From NCBI GenBank assembly GCA_031553415.1, contig JAVBLO010000007.1, forward strand, positions 1-64,000: 64,000 nucleotides of DNA. The letters run 5' to 3'. Shown here in pieces: positions 23,416-33,450 of the stretch (position 1 is its first letter; every line of letters begins with the position of its first letter). Origin of the DNA: JAIRVZ01 sp031553415 (GTDB lineage: Bacteria > Bacteroidota > Bacteroidia > Bacteroidales > Azobacteroidaceae). The notes below the pieces were generated by a model. It was not told the origin of the DNA, did not search any database, and worked only from the letters and a program-made list of their open reading frames with translations. Position numbers and translations under genes: made by a program.

Positions 23416-25263
23416 TTAGAATGTCTGCATATCGCACAATCTTCTATAATATCCATTCAGTTGATATAGCTCATCGTGCTTGCCTCTTTCAACGATTTCG
23501 CCTTCATTCATCACACAGATTTCATCCGCGTGTTTGATGGTTGATAAACGGTGGGCGATAACGATTGTTGTACGGTTTTTCATCAGGTTTTCGAGGGCGT
23601 CCTGTACTAGGCGTTCGGATTCGGTATCCAAGGCCGAAGTTGCCTCGTCAAGGATAAGGATTGGGGGATTTTTCAGAACAGCACGCGCAATGCTGATTCT
23701 TTGGCGTTGTCCGCCGGAAAGTTTTCCTCCACGGTCGCCGATATTGGTTTCGTAACCATTTTCCGTAGTGATGATGAACTCGTGGGCATTGGCGATTTTT
23801 GCAGCCTCAATCACTTGCTCCAGAGTCGCATTTTCCACCCCGAAAGAAATGTTATTGAAGAATGTATCGTTGAATAAAATAGCTTCCTGGTTGACGATGC
23901 CCATTAATTGTCGTAAATCGTGCAGTGTGGCATCTTTTACACAGGTTCCGTCAATTGTTATCGAGCCATCATTAATATCATAAAAACGAGGTAACAGGTC
24001 GACCATTGTAGATTTTCCGGAACCGGATTGTCCTACTAAAGCAATGGTTTTTCCTCTTTGTATTGTCAAATTAACTCCTTTAATAACCCATGCTTCCTGA
24101 TATTTGAACCAAACATTTTTATATTCAATCTGATTTTCCAACCGGATAGGTTTAGGTTTAACCGGATCTATAATATTGGATTCGGCTTTTAAGATTTTAT
24201 CTACCCGTTCAACCGAAGCAAGTCCTTTTTGGATGGAATATGTTGCCTTGGATAAATCTTTAGCCGGGTTAATGAGCAGGTAAAAAATCACGAGGTAATA
24301 AATAAATCCGGCGCCATCAATCGAACTGTTATGGCCTAAAATAAGCCAGCCTCCATACCAGAGTACGATTGCAATGGTGATTGTTCCCAGCAACTCACTC
24401 ATGGGATGGGCCAATTGCTGGCGGCGGAAGATCCGTTCGGTTGTTTTTTTGAAAGCATTGTTACTTTCACAGAATTTGTTTGAAACTTTCTTCTCTGCAT
24501 TAAATGCTTTGATTATCCTCAAACCACTCAAAGTTTCTTCAACCTGCGACATCAAACCTCCCCATTGGTGTTGCCCCAGCACAGAACTTTTCTTTAATTT
24601 CTTACCTACCAGTCCCATGATATATCCGGCTGCGGGGAGCATTAACAAAACGAAAAGTGACAATTGCCAGCTAAGAGCAAACATCCCGATTAGATAGATA
24701 AGAATAAGAATCGGGTTCTTAAACAACATGTCAAGAGAACTCATGAGAGAAGATTCTATTTCATTTACATCTCCTGATATGCGGGCTAAAATATCTCCTT
24801 TCCTTTCTTCTGAGAAAAATGCCAGAGGCAGAGAGATTATTTTATCATTAATCTGATTCCTTATGTCACGGACAACACCTGTCCGGAGAGGAATCATATA
24901 ATAAAAAGAAAGATACATGAATCCTGTTCTCAATATTGTGGTCAAAACAAGAAAAAGGCTGATTAATACTAAAGTATACAAAGCCCCACTTGTTTCTATC
25001 AAATGAGAAAAATACCAGTTTATATTGTTCATTCCGACATCTTTCAGCCGGCTCCATGATTCACCTGAGAAAAAATTGAAATTAAGCGGAATATATTCAT
25101 ACACTTTTTCTTCCACCTTGAATAAAATGTTCAAAATAGGCATCAGAGATGCAAAAGAAACCAGGCTAAGCAATGCAGACAAAATATTTGCTATAATACT
25201 CAATATCAAATATTTCTTGTAAGGAGGAATAAAACGTTTAAGGATTGTCAGAAAATCTTTCAT
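23416..25263 (-). CDS. msbA: MsbA-like ABC exporter (permease-ATPase fusion)
   Basis: This 615-aa half-transporter has an N-terminal six-helix membrane domain (about 18-335). The nucleotide-binding domain (about 365-610) holds Walker A GQSGSGKST, signature LSGGQRQR, Walker B ILILDEATSALD and switch His in IAHRLST. The family flips lipids such as lipid A core from the inner leaflet, powered by ATP, as a homodimer. The symbol rests on overall fit; a multidrug or other lipid substrate is possible. It stands alone between tRNAs and the T9SS surface genes. Confidence 0.8.
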   Translation of the reverse strand: MKDFLTILKRFIPPYKKYLILSIIANILSALLSLVSFASLMPILNILFKVEEKVYEYIPLNFNFFSGESWSRLKDVGMNNINWYFSHLIETSGALYTLVLISLFLVLTTILRTGFMYLSFYYMIPLRTGVVRDIRNQINDKIISLPLAFFSEERKGDILARISGDVNEIESSLMSSLDMLFKNPILILIYLIGMFALSWQLSLFVLLMLPAAGYIMGLVGKKLKKSSVLGQHQWGGLMSQVEETLSGLRIIKAFNAEKKVSNKFCESNNAFKKTTERIFRRQQLAHPMSELLGTITIAIVLWYGGWLILGHNSSIDGAGFIYYLVIFYLLINPAKDLSKATYSIQKGLASVERVDKILKAESNIIDPVKPKPIRLENQIEYKNVWFKYQEAWVIKGVNLTIQRGKTIALVGQSGSGKSTMVDLLPRFYDINDGSITIDGTCVKDATLHDLRQLMGIVNQEAILFNDTFFNNISFGVENATLEQVIEAAKIANAHEFIITTENGYETNIGDRGGKLSGGQRQRISIARAVLKNPPILILDEATSALDTESERLVQDALENLMKNRTTIVIAHRLSTIKHADEICVMNEGEIVERGKHDELYQLNGYYRRLCDMQTF

Positions 25264-25297
25264 GCGCTGATAAATAAAAAACGGCGCAAGTTACAAA

Positions 25298-25627
25298 TTA
25301 TTCGCGGTTGTTCTTAATTTTGTTTTGTTTTTTGTATATGACAATGGAATAAGTTGCCAAAAACAATCCAAGCGCAATCCATTTCTGGAGTCCTTCCACT
25401 GGTGGATTTTCTTCAAGTCCGAAACCTTGTGCATCTTCGTATGGTTTGGCTTTCAGCGGCCCTTTGGGTTCATCATTGCTGCTATTTTCAGGAGAGGAGA
25501 ATGATGAACCCGGAACTATCGTATTATAAGACATGGTTTCAAATGTGTTATCCTGAGCAACAAGATTATTTAAAACCAGACATAATGAAAGTGTGGTAAG
25601 AATTATTTTTTTTAGTGCGATTTTCAT
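25298..25627 (-). CDS. Small exported membrane protein
   Basis: This 109-aa protein has an N-terminal signal peptide (to about 24, LVAQ), a Ser/Pro/Gly-rich middle, and a C-terminal membrane helix (about 81-97; WIALGLFLATYSIVIY) with a basic KKQNK tail. It starts 24 bp after the large beta-helix gene, so it is coexpressed. The family is not recognised; it may assist surface display of its neighbour. Confidence 0.55.
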   Translation of the reverse strand: MKIALKKIILTTLSLCLVLNNLVAQDNTFETMSYNTIVPGSSFSSPENSSNDEPKGPLKAKPYEDAQGFGLEENPPVEGLQKWIALGLFLATYSIVIYKKQNKIKNNRE

Positions 25628-25651
25628 TTTTCAGTTGTTAATGAACCGGTT

Positions 25652-28600
25652 TTAAAATTTTCCGGTTTTAATTGTATTTGTAGTGCGTACTCTGATAATA
25701 ACCAAAGGTTCTTTTTTATCCAGTTCGAACCACCCGGTATTTAATGTGGAATGTCGTTCAATCAATCTTCCCTGTAAATCAAACACTTCTATTGAATTGA
25801 TAGGATCATTAGCATCACTGCTTACATATATACGATTATCCGAAATCCGGAGAATAATGTTATCTGAAGATGTCTTTCCCAATTCCGATGCCTGACCGGT
25901 TATTTTCAGGAAAAAGCGGTTTTGTACATCTCCGGTTTCATTGTTGAAAGCATATTCAGGGTTTTTACGCAAATCTTGTAATACCCCGTTTTTACGATCT
26001 TCAAGGAAAATATCAAATCCTGAGTTGAAATTTTCGGTTCCGGAAACAGCAAGAGTCAGCCATCCTTTTGATGTAGAACGTATGCCCAATTCAACAGGAA
26101 CGGAAAAATCACTTGTTGTCAAAATTGAAGCTGCTTTTCCTTCAAGCAACGCATAAACTACTGCCGACTCGGATATTTTATTTGCAAACATAGTCCAGAC
26201 ATCTTTCCCCGGATCATACAAATTGGTTGTTCCGGCTTTGTAATGTAAGGCAATGCCGCTGAGAAATTCACCATCACGGTTAATGCTCAATTTTAATACA
26301 TCAGGTATTTCAACTGACGTTGAACGCAGTATATTTTTCGGAACAGTTACAGACATATCGATTGAGAACTGGAGTGATTGAAGCGGCACCGTAGGATTAA
26401 CTTTGTTTACGATAAATGATTGCATAGGGGCAACAGTTGCACCGGGGCCTTCAGTTGTATAAATCAATCCTTCAGGTACGGAAAGTGCTGCGTTAAAAGA
26501 GTTCCCAGACCATATTTGCCAACCGGATGTTATTTTTGATGAATTGGTATCCTGAAAAATGTTCAGGTCAAGATGTGACATAAACGGGTTTCCGATAAGT
26601 GCGGTTGGAAATACCTTATCATCCAGTTGGTCGGAAGTAACTTCAACAGAAAACGAGCCATCCCCGTCTTTTGCATAACCTTGGGCTGCTTCATAAATAA
26701 AGAAGCTTTTATTGGTACGTTCCAGTGTTCCTGTTTGCCGGCTTATTGCGCCTGAATCTTCAATATAATAATTATACATTGTAGAATCTTTAGGGAAATA
26801 CATGGTGAAATTATCGCCGGGATTTCTTTCTCCTTCATCTACCCAGGTAGAAAAACCCATTCCGGGCTTTAACTCTACATCTAACGAATTAAAAGGTTTA
26901 CTCCATTCGCCCTGGCTTGCAATATAACCTGTTTGAGGATTCATTGCCTGGTAAATCATACCGAAAACGGTTGGATTTTGCCGTGGTAAAATTTTTCCGG
27001 GAAGTATGCCGGTGCTTATAAAACTGAAACTGCTTTCAACGAAATAATCTCCTGAATACATATTGCGCAATGGCGCGGAAACCGTGTACCATTGATTAAT
27101 TTTTGGCAATTTCAAATTGACTTTTGCCGCTTTATATGACAAATAATGAGTTTTTGCTACTTCTCCTCCCATCTCAAAAGAAATAGTATCACAGGTTGCT
27201 GTATCTGTAATTTTCAAAACAGGATACGAATTCATTTCCTGAGGGATAAGGACGTTCGTACAAAATTCCGGCACAGCTTTTCCACTCCAGTTTTCATAAT
27301 TGTTCCAATCTGTAGAATTAGAGGCAGGCGCCCAGATATTGTCCCAATGAATGTTGGTATTCAGAATATTATCTGCACCGGCACGATTACAACAAGTAGC
27401 CCTTGCTTCTCCATCAAAGTCTTCTGTAATATTAACGAAGGCAGGATTATAAGAGACTCCCAGGATTTTGTCTGTTTGAGAAGCCCCGGATAAATGAAAG
27501 TCTGATATGCTATTCGTAAATACAGGAATGGAAGATAATAGACTTGAATTATCTTTTGTTGTAACCGACCAATTAGTAATATCAGTATACTTTTCTTTAT
27601 TTGTTCCATTTACAACATAACCGATAAAACCATTTTTTGAATAATAGCGGTTACCCGAAAATTGAGTTGATGTTCCTGTATAAATCAATGCACTGTTTTC
27701 AGGATGAGTATCCAGACTGGCTAAAATATTATTACGGATGGCAGAAGATGAATTTCCGGAAGGGCAAAATACAGCAAACATTTCACTATCTGCCGAAGAA
27801 AGTAAATTCATTACAACAGTGTTATGAAAAATATTGAAATCAGGAGCATTGGAATAAATTCCAAAAGTACCACATTCCGGGCTGACACATGTTGAAATGA
27901 TGCTCCCCACCATGTTGTTTGCAATGAGAGTCCGGCTTGCTGCCGGATTTTTTACATAAATACCCATGATATTACCACCAATATTCCTCACACCATAAAC
28001 AGCATTTGCAGAAATAACAGATTCATCTGCTTCTGAATAAATTCCATAGGAATCTTCCATCTGTTGATTGTTTTCAACTTCGCGAACATCACAATGACTT
28101 ATCAAGGCATTTACTGAAATTGTCGGAATTTCTTTATAAATAGAAATGCCGGAAGCATGCCCGTCGGCTGATATATTAGAAACCCGGCAACTGTCGATTA
28201 CTATGTCGGATTGTCCGGATGAAAGGACATAAATACCATGAGCTTTTGTATTTGTTATGATTTGACCGTCCGGGTGAAAGACAAAGATACCGTCAATGAC
28301 ATTATTTTTAAGTTCTAAATTTCCTGCTACATTCAAGTTGATTCCGCGGGCATAATATCCATTGTTTTCAACATGGTTGGTGATGCTGCTGATTGTATTG
28401 CCTGATACAATAATATTTCCTCCAATAACAGGTTTTTCGCTGCCCTCAAGTGCTTTTGGATTAACAGCAATCCCATGCGCCTGGAAATATGTGCTGTCAT
28501 TAACAATAATACTTATTTCATTCCCGGTAATCCGGTAATCCGCATTGGTTACAGGGTTAGAGTTTTCAATATATATGCCTGCCTCAAAAAGGTTGTTCAA

Positions 28601-30292
28601 AACATTATTTTCCAGTTTAACTTGTGTAATATCTTTCCCAAAAATACCTATTCTGGCAGTATGCAGATAACATCCGGAAACGGAAGTTACCGCATCAGTT
28701 GTTATTTGCATGATAGCGCCGGTTTTCACCTCGTCGGTGTAAATTGTAATATTTTTAAGAGTAATGTTTTCCCCCGGATCATCTCTTGATACATCTTCTT
28801 CAATAGAAAACAGCGGAATATAGTCGATGGTATGACCTGTAAAAATCAAGTATGTAGAGCCGTCGGGGGCAAGTCCGCCATCAAAGGTTATATTTTTAGC
28901 GCCAATCATGGTGATGTAAGTCCCCGATACCTGTAGTGCATCAATTGTAAAGGCATCCATTCCTTCTTCCGGCATAATTATCAGCGAGTATGTTTCACAT
29001 CCGGGCGCAGTCCCCCTGAACACTACATTTCCGGTAGCGGTAATATTATTAGTAATAATAAAACGTGTGTCAGCCGACAATCCGCATTCATTGTAATGAT
29101 TAGCAGCAGCTTGCAGGTTGGGAAATTTGCAATCTTCAGCAGGTCCGATTCTTACATCTCCCGCCAATTGTTCACAATCAGGTCGTATTTGCCATTTGAA
29201 TACAGGATACATATAATCGCTTCCCGGAATTATCTTCCAGATATTGTTGAAATCCCAGTTCCATGCTGTATATGTGTTCGCATTCTGCAAATCGGAATCA
29301 AATTTATTGCCCCCGTCCAGACCATTAGGATCTGGATCAGGTGTGTAACTCCCACTAGCTTTTATATAAGCAAGATTTATTGCATTCGATGCATAATTAT
29401 TTAAGAATGTACCTCCACTACAAGCAATGCGATGAACAGGATCAACACCTGTGGATTGACTGGGATTATCAACTCTTATGGAACGGTTAATTGCTGCTGA
29501 ATTACGAATGACACCTGCGGATTCGGCAACTAACCCGGAGGCAACAAGTTGCGCCAAAATATTACCATAAGCATAACAATTTTCGATAATTACGTTAGTT
29601 CCTATGTATCCGGCCAATCCGGCATAGTGACTCCCTGCTCCTCCTGCTCTGACTATAACGTCACCACGGGTATAGCAATCTGAAATCGTAACAGTTCCTG
29701 TAACATAACCAACTAATCCTGCAACATATTTTTCTGCTCCTGTTACATACGCATTGGTGTAACAACCGCTTATGCTTCCTCCATTCATTCCTCCGGCAAG
29801 AGCTCCGATTGGCGCCCGGCCCGAAATACCATTGTTTATGGTTTCTATACCAAGATTCTCAATATGTGCCTGATAAATATACCTGAATAAACCGGTATAA
29901 AACAGCCATGAGTCATCATTCATCCATAAGCCTTTGATTATATGATTATTACCGTGCAGATAACCTTGAAATGCATATTCAGGATTCAAAGTCATGTTTC
30001 CCCATTCCCAGGATTGTCCTCCAGCAATGGGAATCCAGCCTTTAGCAGAATAATTATTTGCAATATAATTTTCAAGGTCAATGTCATTTTCCAACCGGAA
30101 ATGAGTGTTTGCATAATTGGAGCCAACATAGTTACGAAGATTATCCAGATGTTGCGGGGTTTCTATAAGATATGGATCTGTAACTGTTCCGGATCCGCCG
30201 GCAAAGTGTTGGGAATAGGCGCAAGTTGGTACAAAAAAGAAAAGTGATACTAATCTTAAAATAATTATTTGTCTATATGTATTTTCTTTCAC
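25652..30292 (-). CDS. Large T9SS-secreted beta-helix surface protein
   Basis: This 1546-aa protein has a signal peptide (to about 27). Near 33-250 it has GLUG-type repeats (GLAGYIGTNVIIENCYAYG and similar). Right-handed parallel beta-helix repeats follow (about 400-880; runs such as KNITFDGG, GCYLHTARIGIFG, NVLNNLFEAGIYIEN). The C-terminus (about 1470-1546) looks like a T9SS type A sorting domain (IRISDNRIYVSS, IEVFDLQGRLIERH). Substrate binding or adhesion is likely; no lyase catalytic residues were identified. It has a well-formed promoter at 30320-30349. Confidence 0.75.
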   Translation of the reverse strand: MKENTYRQIIILRLVSLFFFVPTCAYSQHFAGGSGTVTDPYLIETPQHLDNLRNYVGSNYANTHFRLENDIDLENYIANNYSAKGWIPIAGGQSWEWGNMTLNPEYAFQGYLHGNNHIIKGLWMNDDSWLFYTGLFRYIYQAHIENLGIETINNGISGRAPIGALAGGMNGGSISGCYTNAYVTGAEKYVAGLVGYVTGTVTISDCYTRGDVIVRAGGAGSHYAGLAGYIGTNVIIENCYAYGNILAQLVASGLVAESAGVIRNSAAINRSIRVDNPSQSTGVDPVHRIACSGGTFLNNYASNAINLAYIKASGSYTPDPDPNGLDGGNKFDSDLQNANTYTAWNWDFNNIWKIIPGSDYMYPVFKWQIRPDCEQLAGDVRIGPAEDCKFPNLQAAANHYNECGLSADTRFIITNNITATGNVVFRGTAPGCETYSLIIMPEEGMDAFTIDALQVSGTYITMIGAKNITFDGGLAPDGSTYLIFTGHTIDYIPLFSIEEDVSRDDPGENITLKNITIYTDEVKTGAIMQITTDAVTSVSGCYLHTARIGIFGKDITQVKLENNVLNNLFEAGIYIENSNPVTNADYRITGNEISIIVNDSTYFQAHGIAVNPKALEGSEKPVIGGNIIVSGNTISSITNHVENNGYYARGINLNVAGNLELKNNVIDGIFVFHPDGQIITNTKAHGIYVLSSGQSDIVIDSCRVSNISADGHASGISIYKEIPTISVNALISHCDVREVENNQQMEDSYGIYSEADESVISANAVYGVRNIGGNIMGIYVKNPAASRTLIANNMVGSIISTCVSPECGTFGIYSNAPDFNIFHNTVVMNLLSSADSEMFAVFCPSGNSSSAIRNNILASLDTHPENSALIYTGTSTQFSGNRYYSKNGFIGYVVNGTNKEKYTDITNWSVTTKDNSSLLSSIPVFTNSISDFHLSGASQTDKILGVSYNPAFVNITEDFDGEARATCCNRAGADNILNTNIHWDNIWAPASNSTDWNNYENWSGKAVPEFCTNVLIPQEMNSYPVLKITDTATCDTISFEMGGEVAKTHYLSYKAAKVNLKLPKINQWYTVSAPLRNMYSGDYFVESSFSFISTGILPGKILPRQNPTVFGMIYQAMNPQTGYIASQGEWSKPFNSLDVELKPGMGFSTWVDEGERNPGDNFTMYFPKDSTMYNYYIEDSGAISRQTGTLERTNKSFFIYEAAQGYAKDGDGSFSVEVTSDQLDDKVFPTALIGNPFMSHLDLNIFQDTNSSKITSGWQIWSGNSFNAALSVPEGLIYTTEGPGATVAPMQSFIVNKVNPTVPLQSLQFSIDMSVTVPKNILRSTSVEIPDVLKLSINRDGEFLSGIALHYKAGTTNLYDPGKDVWTMFANKISESAVVYALLEGKAASILTTSDFSVPVELGIRSTSKGWLTLAVSGTENFNSGFDIFLEDRKNGVLQDLRKNPEYAFNNETGDVQNRFFLKITGQASELGKTSSDNIILRISDNRIYVSSDANDPINSIEVFDLQGRLIERHSTLNTGWFELDKKEPLVIIRVRTTNTIKTGKF

Positions 30293-30319
30293 CCCATGAT
30301 CATCAATGCTTTACATTTG

Positions 30320-30349
30320 CAAAAATATAAAACCTAATTTTAATACAAA
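30320..30349 (-). promoter_or_regulatory. Promoter of the beta-helix surface gene
   Basis: On the minus strand TTTG (30349-30346), an 18-nt spacer and TATTTTTG (30327-30320) match both Bacteroidetes promoter boxes. The start codon is 27 nt downstream. Confidence 0.65.
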
Positions 30350-30530
30350 TAAAAAATACTTTATTTTATATATTATTAACCAATATAATTAGTTTCTGTT
30401 AATAAAAATACTTGTGCGAAACAATTATAATATATTGAAATAAAACAAATATTTTTTAAACCTTTAAGTGCTTTCACAGTCTATTAAATTCGTATAAATA
30501 TTTATTAATTTTCAAATCGCGGCATTAGTT

Positions 30531-33449
30531 ATGAAGTTCTTCAAAGCACTTTTAGTGTTTTCCCTATGTTCTCTTTCCATTTTCGGGCAAAAAAATCTTT
30601 CCATCTCCGGAACTTTAATTGACAATAATACAAAAGAACCAGTAGATATGGCAACCGTCAGCATTTTAAATACCAGAGACAAATCTTTTGTCGCAGGTAG
30701 CATGAGCAACAAAAAAGGTGTTTTTAATGTACAAGGTATATCCAAAGGACAGTATATAATCAGCATAACATATGTAGGGTATAAAACCATAAACCAGCCG
30801 GTAACCCTTTCGGGTGATAATCCGGCAACTAATGTTGGAAAAATTTCTCTTGTCACAGATGATATTGTGTTGGCTGAAACGGTTATCGAAGGTAAAGTTC
30901 CTGAAGTAGTCGTAAAAGGAGATACGGTAGAATATGACGCTGATTCATACAAAACCCCGCAAAACGCGGCGGTCGAAGATTTATTAAAAAAATTACCCGG
31001 CGCCGAAGTAGACAAAGACGGAAATATTACAGTCAATGGTAAAGGAATCAAAAAGATTCTGGTCGATGGCAAAGAATTTTTTTCAGATGATCCTAAAGTT
31101 GCTTCCAAAAACCTTCCGGCAGAAATGGTAAAGAAAGTGCAGGTGCTTGACCGGAAATCGGATATGGCAAGAATGACTGGTTTTGATGATGGTGATGAAG
31201 AGACAGTTATCAATCTTACTGTTAAAGAAGGAATGAAGAAAGGAACGATGGGAAATGCGATGGCCGGATTAGGGCATGATGTTCCGGAAGGAGGAGATTT
31301 AAGATACGAAGCGGGAGCAATGGTCAATCAGATGAGAGATCATGATCGTTATACTTTGATGCTGGGAGCTAATAATACCAACAATATGGGTGCGGCCGAT
31401 CTGGGAGCACAGCGTTTTGGCGGAATGCGTGGAATGCGGAGGGGAAGCGGAGGAATCAATGACTCTAAGAATTTTGCATTCGGCATGAATAAAGAATTTT
31501 CCCCTAAACTTTCTCTTAATGGCGATGTTTCCTATAATACTTCCGACAGAAATTCATTCAGTAAAGTAGAAACAGAAACGTTTTTGAAGAATGATAGTAG
31601 TTTAATTGACAGGCAAATTACCAAAAATGAAGATATTTCCGACAATTTCGGATTAAACATGCGTATGGAATGGAAACCTGATTCCATGAATACATTTATT
31701 TTTCGCCCGAATATCAGTTATAACAAAAGTGAGAGTTATGAAACTCAGGATTTTGAAGGATTTGATGCTTTGTATGGCCTGCAAACTGATACTGTTTACC
31801 GGGGATTTGCCAATTCTACGAACAACGGAGAAGGTTTTAATGTGGGTGGAAGCATAGAATATGCCCATAAATTCAGTAAACCCGGACGTGTGTTCAGTGT
31901 CAGTTTCACGGGTTCTTACAATGAAAGCTATTCACAAGGGAATTCTTACTGGAAAAAATATATTTACGAACAAAATATTCTCAACCGGGATTCTGTTGTC
32001 AATCAACGTTCAGAAAACGATAACCAGACAGCGACCTATCGGATTTATACATCTTATGTAGAGCCAATCGGGCATAATAATTTCCTGCAGTTTGCTTATC
32101 GTTATAACCGTTACAATACAGAAAGTATCAACAGCACTTATGATTTGAGGCACAGCACCGACTTTTTATTACCTCAAGATACAGCAACTTTGAATGGAAA
32201 CCAGAGCAGAAGTACTTCCCGATATGCAACAGAACAACGTTTCAGCTTGAAATTTAAATCGGTAAGAGAAAAATATAATTATACAATTGGTCTTAATGTA
32301 GACCCTTCAAAGTCCACTAACAAAACATTACAACCTTACAACAGTGAGTTTACTACTTTGATATTGCCTTTTCCTTATGATAAAAGATTACCTAATGTAA
32401 TGGGAGATTCAATTATACCGGGAGGGTTATTGGAACAGAATGTGATTAATTTGTCACCTGAACTTAATTTTAATTATCTTTTTGGAAAACGTACTAATTT
32501 ACGCATCGATTATTCAGGAAATACTTCTCAGCCTACATCCAAGCAATTGGCGGATTACGAGGACCATTCTAATCCTATGAATACAGTTAAGGGAAATCCG
32601 AATCTGAAACCAAGTTATTCAAATCAGCTTTCTGCGCGTTTTAGTAAATTTGTTCCTGAATCACAATTTTTTTATAATATTGATGCCAGGGGAAATCTTT
32701 CGTTCAACGATATTGTTACGGTAACTACAATCAATACAGACAGGACAAAATATACCACATACAGTAATGTTAATGGAAACTGGAATGCCCGTTTAAGGGG
32801 AATGTTCAATACCCCTTTAAAAAACAAAAAATTTACTGTAGGAGATTTTGCTATGGTGAGTTATGACAACTCCAAAGGCTATACCAACGGGTCTCTCAAT
32901 ACAACTAAAAATTTATCTGTTACAAACCGGGCAAATGCCAATTACCGTTCCGAATTATTTGATGTCGGATTAAATGGTTCTTTGACTTACCAAAATGTTG
33001 TTAATGAATTACAATCTGAAAATAGCCGGGAGACTTATGATTGGGGAATCGGAGGTTACACAGCATGGTATCTTCCTTATAAATTTACACTTGATTCGGA
33101 TATAGACTTGATTTTGAGAAGAGGTTATTCTGAAGGATTTAATACCAATCAGGTGATATGGAATGCAGCTCTTGCCAAAGAAATATTCAATAAAAAATTT
33201 GGCACAGGTATATTGAAATTCAAGATTTATGATATCCTGCAAGAAAGAAAAAGTATGAGTTATACCGTTGGAAATGGTTATACACGTAACACGGAATCCA
33301 CCACTTTACCCAGTTTTTTCATGTGTAGTTTCATATACAAGTTCCAGATTTTTCCGGGAGGAAATGCCTCGGCAAAAGATATGGAACCTGATTATGGCGG
33401 TAGAGGCGGTAGATTCAGGGGACCAGATGGAGGCGGACGACCTTTCTAA
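30531..33449 (+). CDS. TonB-type outer-membrane beta-barrel protein
   Basis: This 972-aa protein has a signal peptide (to about 20). A carboxypeptidase-regulatory-like domain follows (about 23-105; ISGTLIDNNTKEPVDMATV). A plug-like region (about 130-235; LLKKLPGAEVDKDGNITVNG) and a barrel of the OMP_b-brl_3 type run to the C-terminus. The end is Gly/Arg-rich (GGRGGRFRGPDGGGRPF), which is unlike the aromatic terminus of classic barrels. No SusD partner is adjacent, so it is probably a non-Sus receptor or an uncharacterised barrel. It is transcribed divergently from the beta-helix gene. Confidence 0.8.
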   Translation: MKFFKALLVFSLCSLSIFGQKNLSISGTLIDNNTKEPVDMATVSILNTRDKSFVAGSMSNKKGVFNVQGISKGQYIISITYVGYKTINQPVTLSGDNPATNVGKISLVTDDIVLAETVIEGKVPEVVVKGDTVEYDADSYKTPQNAAVEDLLKKLPGAEVDKDGNITVNGKGIKKILVDGKEFFSDDPKVASKNLPAEMVKKVQVLDRKSDMARMTGFDDGDEETVINLTVKEGMKKGTMGNAMAGLGHDVPEGGDLRYEAGAMVNQMRDHDRYTLMLGANNTNNMGAADLGAQRFGGMRGMRRGSGGINDSKNFAFGMNKEFSPKLSLNGDVSYNTSDRNSFSKVETETFLKNDSSLIDRQITKNEDISDNFGLNMRMEWKPDSMNTFIFRPNISYNKSESYETQDFEGFDALYGLQTDTVYRGFANSTNNGEGFNVGGSIEYAHKFSKPGRVFSVSFTGSYNESYSQGNSYWKKYIYEQNILNRDSVVNQRSENDNQTATYRIYTSYVEPIGHNNFLQFAYRYNRYNTESINSTYDLRHSTDFLLPQDTATLNGNQSRSTSRYATEQRFSLKFKSVREKYNYTIGLNVDPSKSTNKTLQPYNSEFTTLILPFPYDKRLPNVMGDSIIPGGLLEQNVINLSPELNFNYLFGKRTNLRIDYSGNTSQPTSKQLADYEDHSNPMNTVKGNPNLKPSYSNQLSARFSKFVPESQFFYNIDARGNLSFNDIVTVTTINTDRTKYTTYSNVNGNWNARLRGMFNTPLKNKKFTVGDFAMVSYDNSKGYTNGSLNTTKNLSVTNRANANYRSELFDVGLNGSLTYQNVVNELQSENSRETYDWGIGGYTAWYLPYKFTLDSDIDLILRRGYSEGFNTNQVIWNAALAKEIFNKKFGTGILKFKIYDILQERKSMSYTVGNGYTRNTESTTLPSFFMCSFIYKFQIFPGGNASAKDMEPDYGGRGGRFRGPDGGGRPF

Positions 33450-33450
33450 T

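Noticed and set aside
30512..31327. Long antisense frame opposite the barrel gene
   Set aside because: Low-complexity Ser/Pro-rich translation with no family features, and fully inside a well-supported gene.
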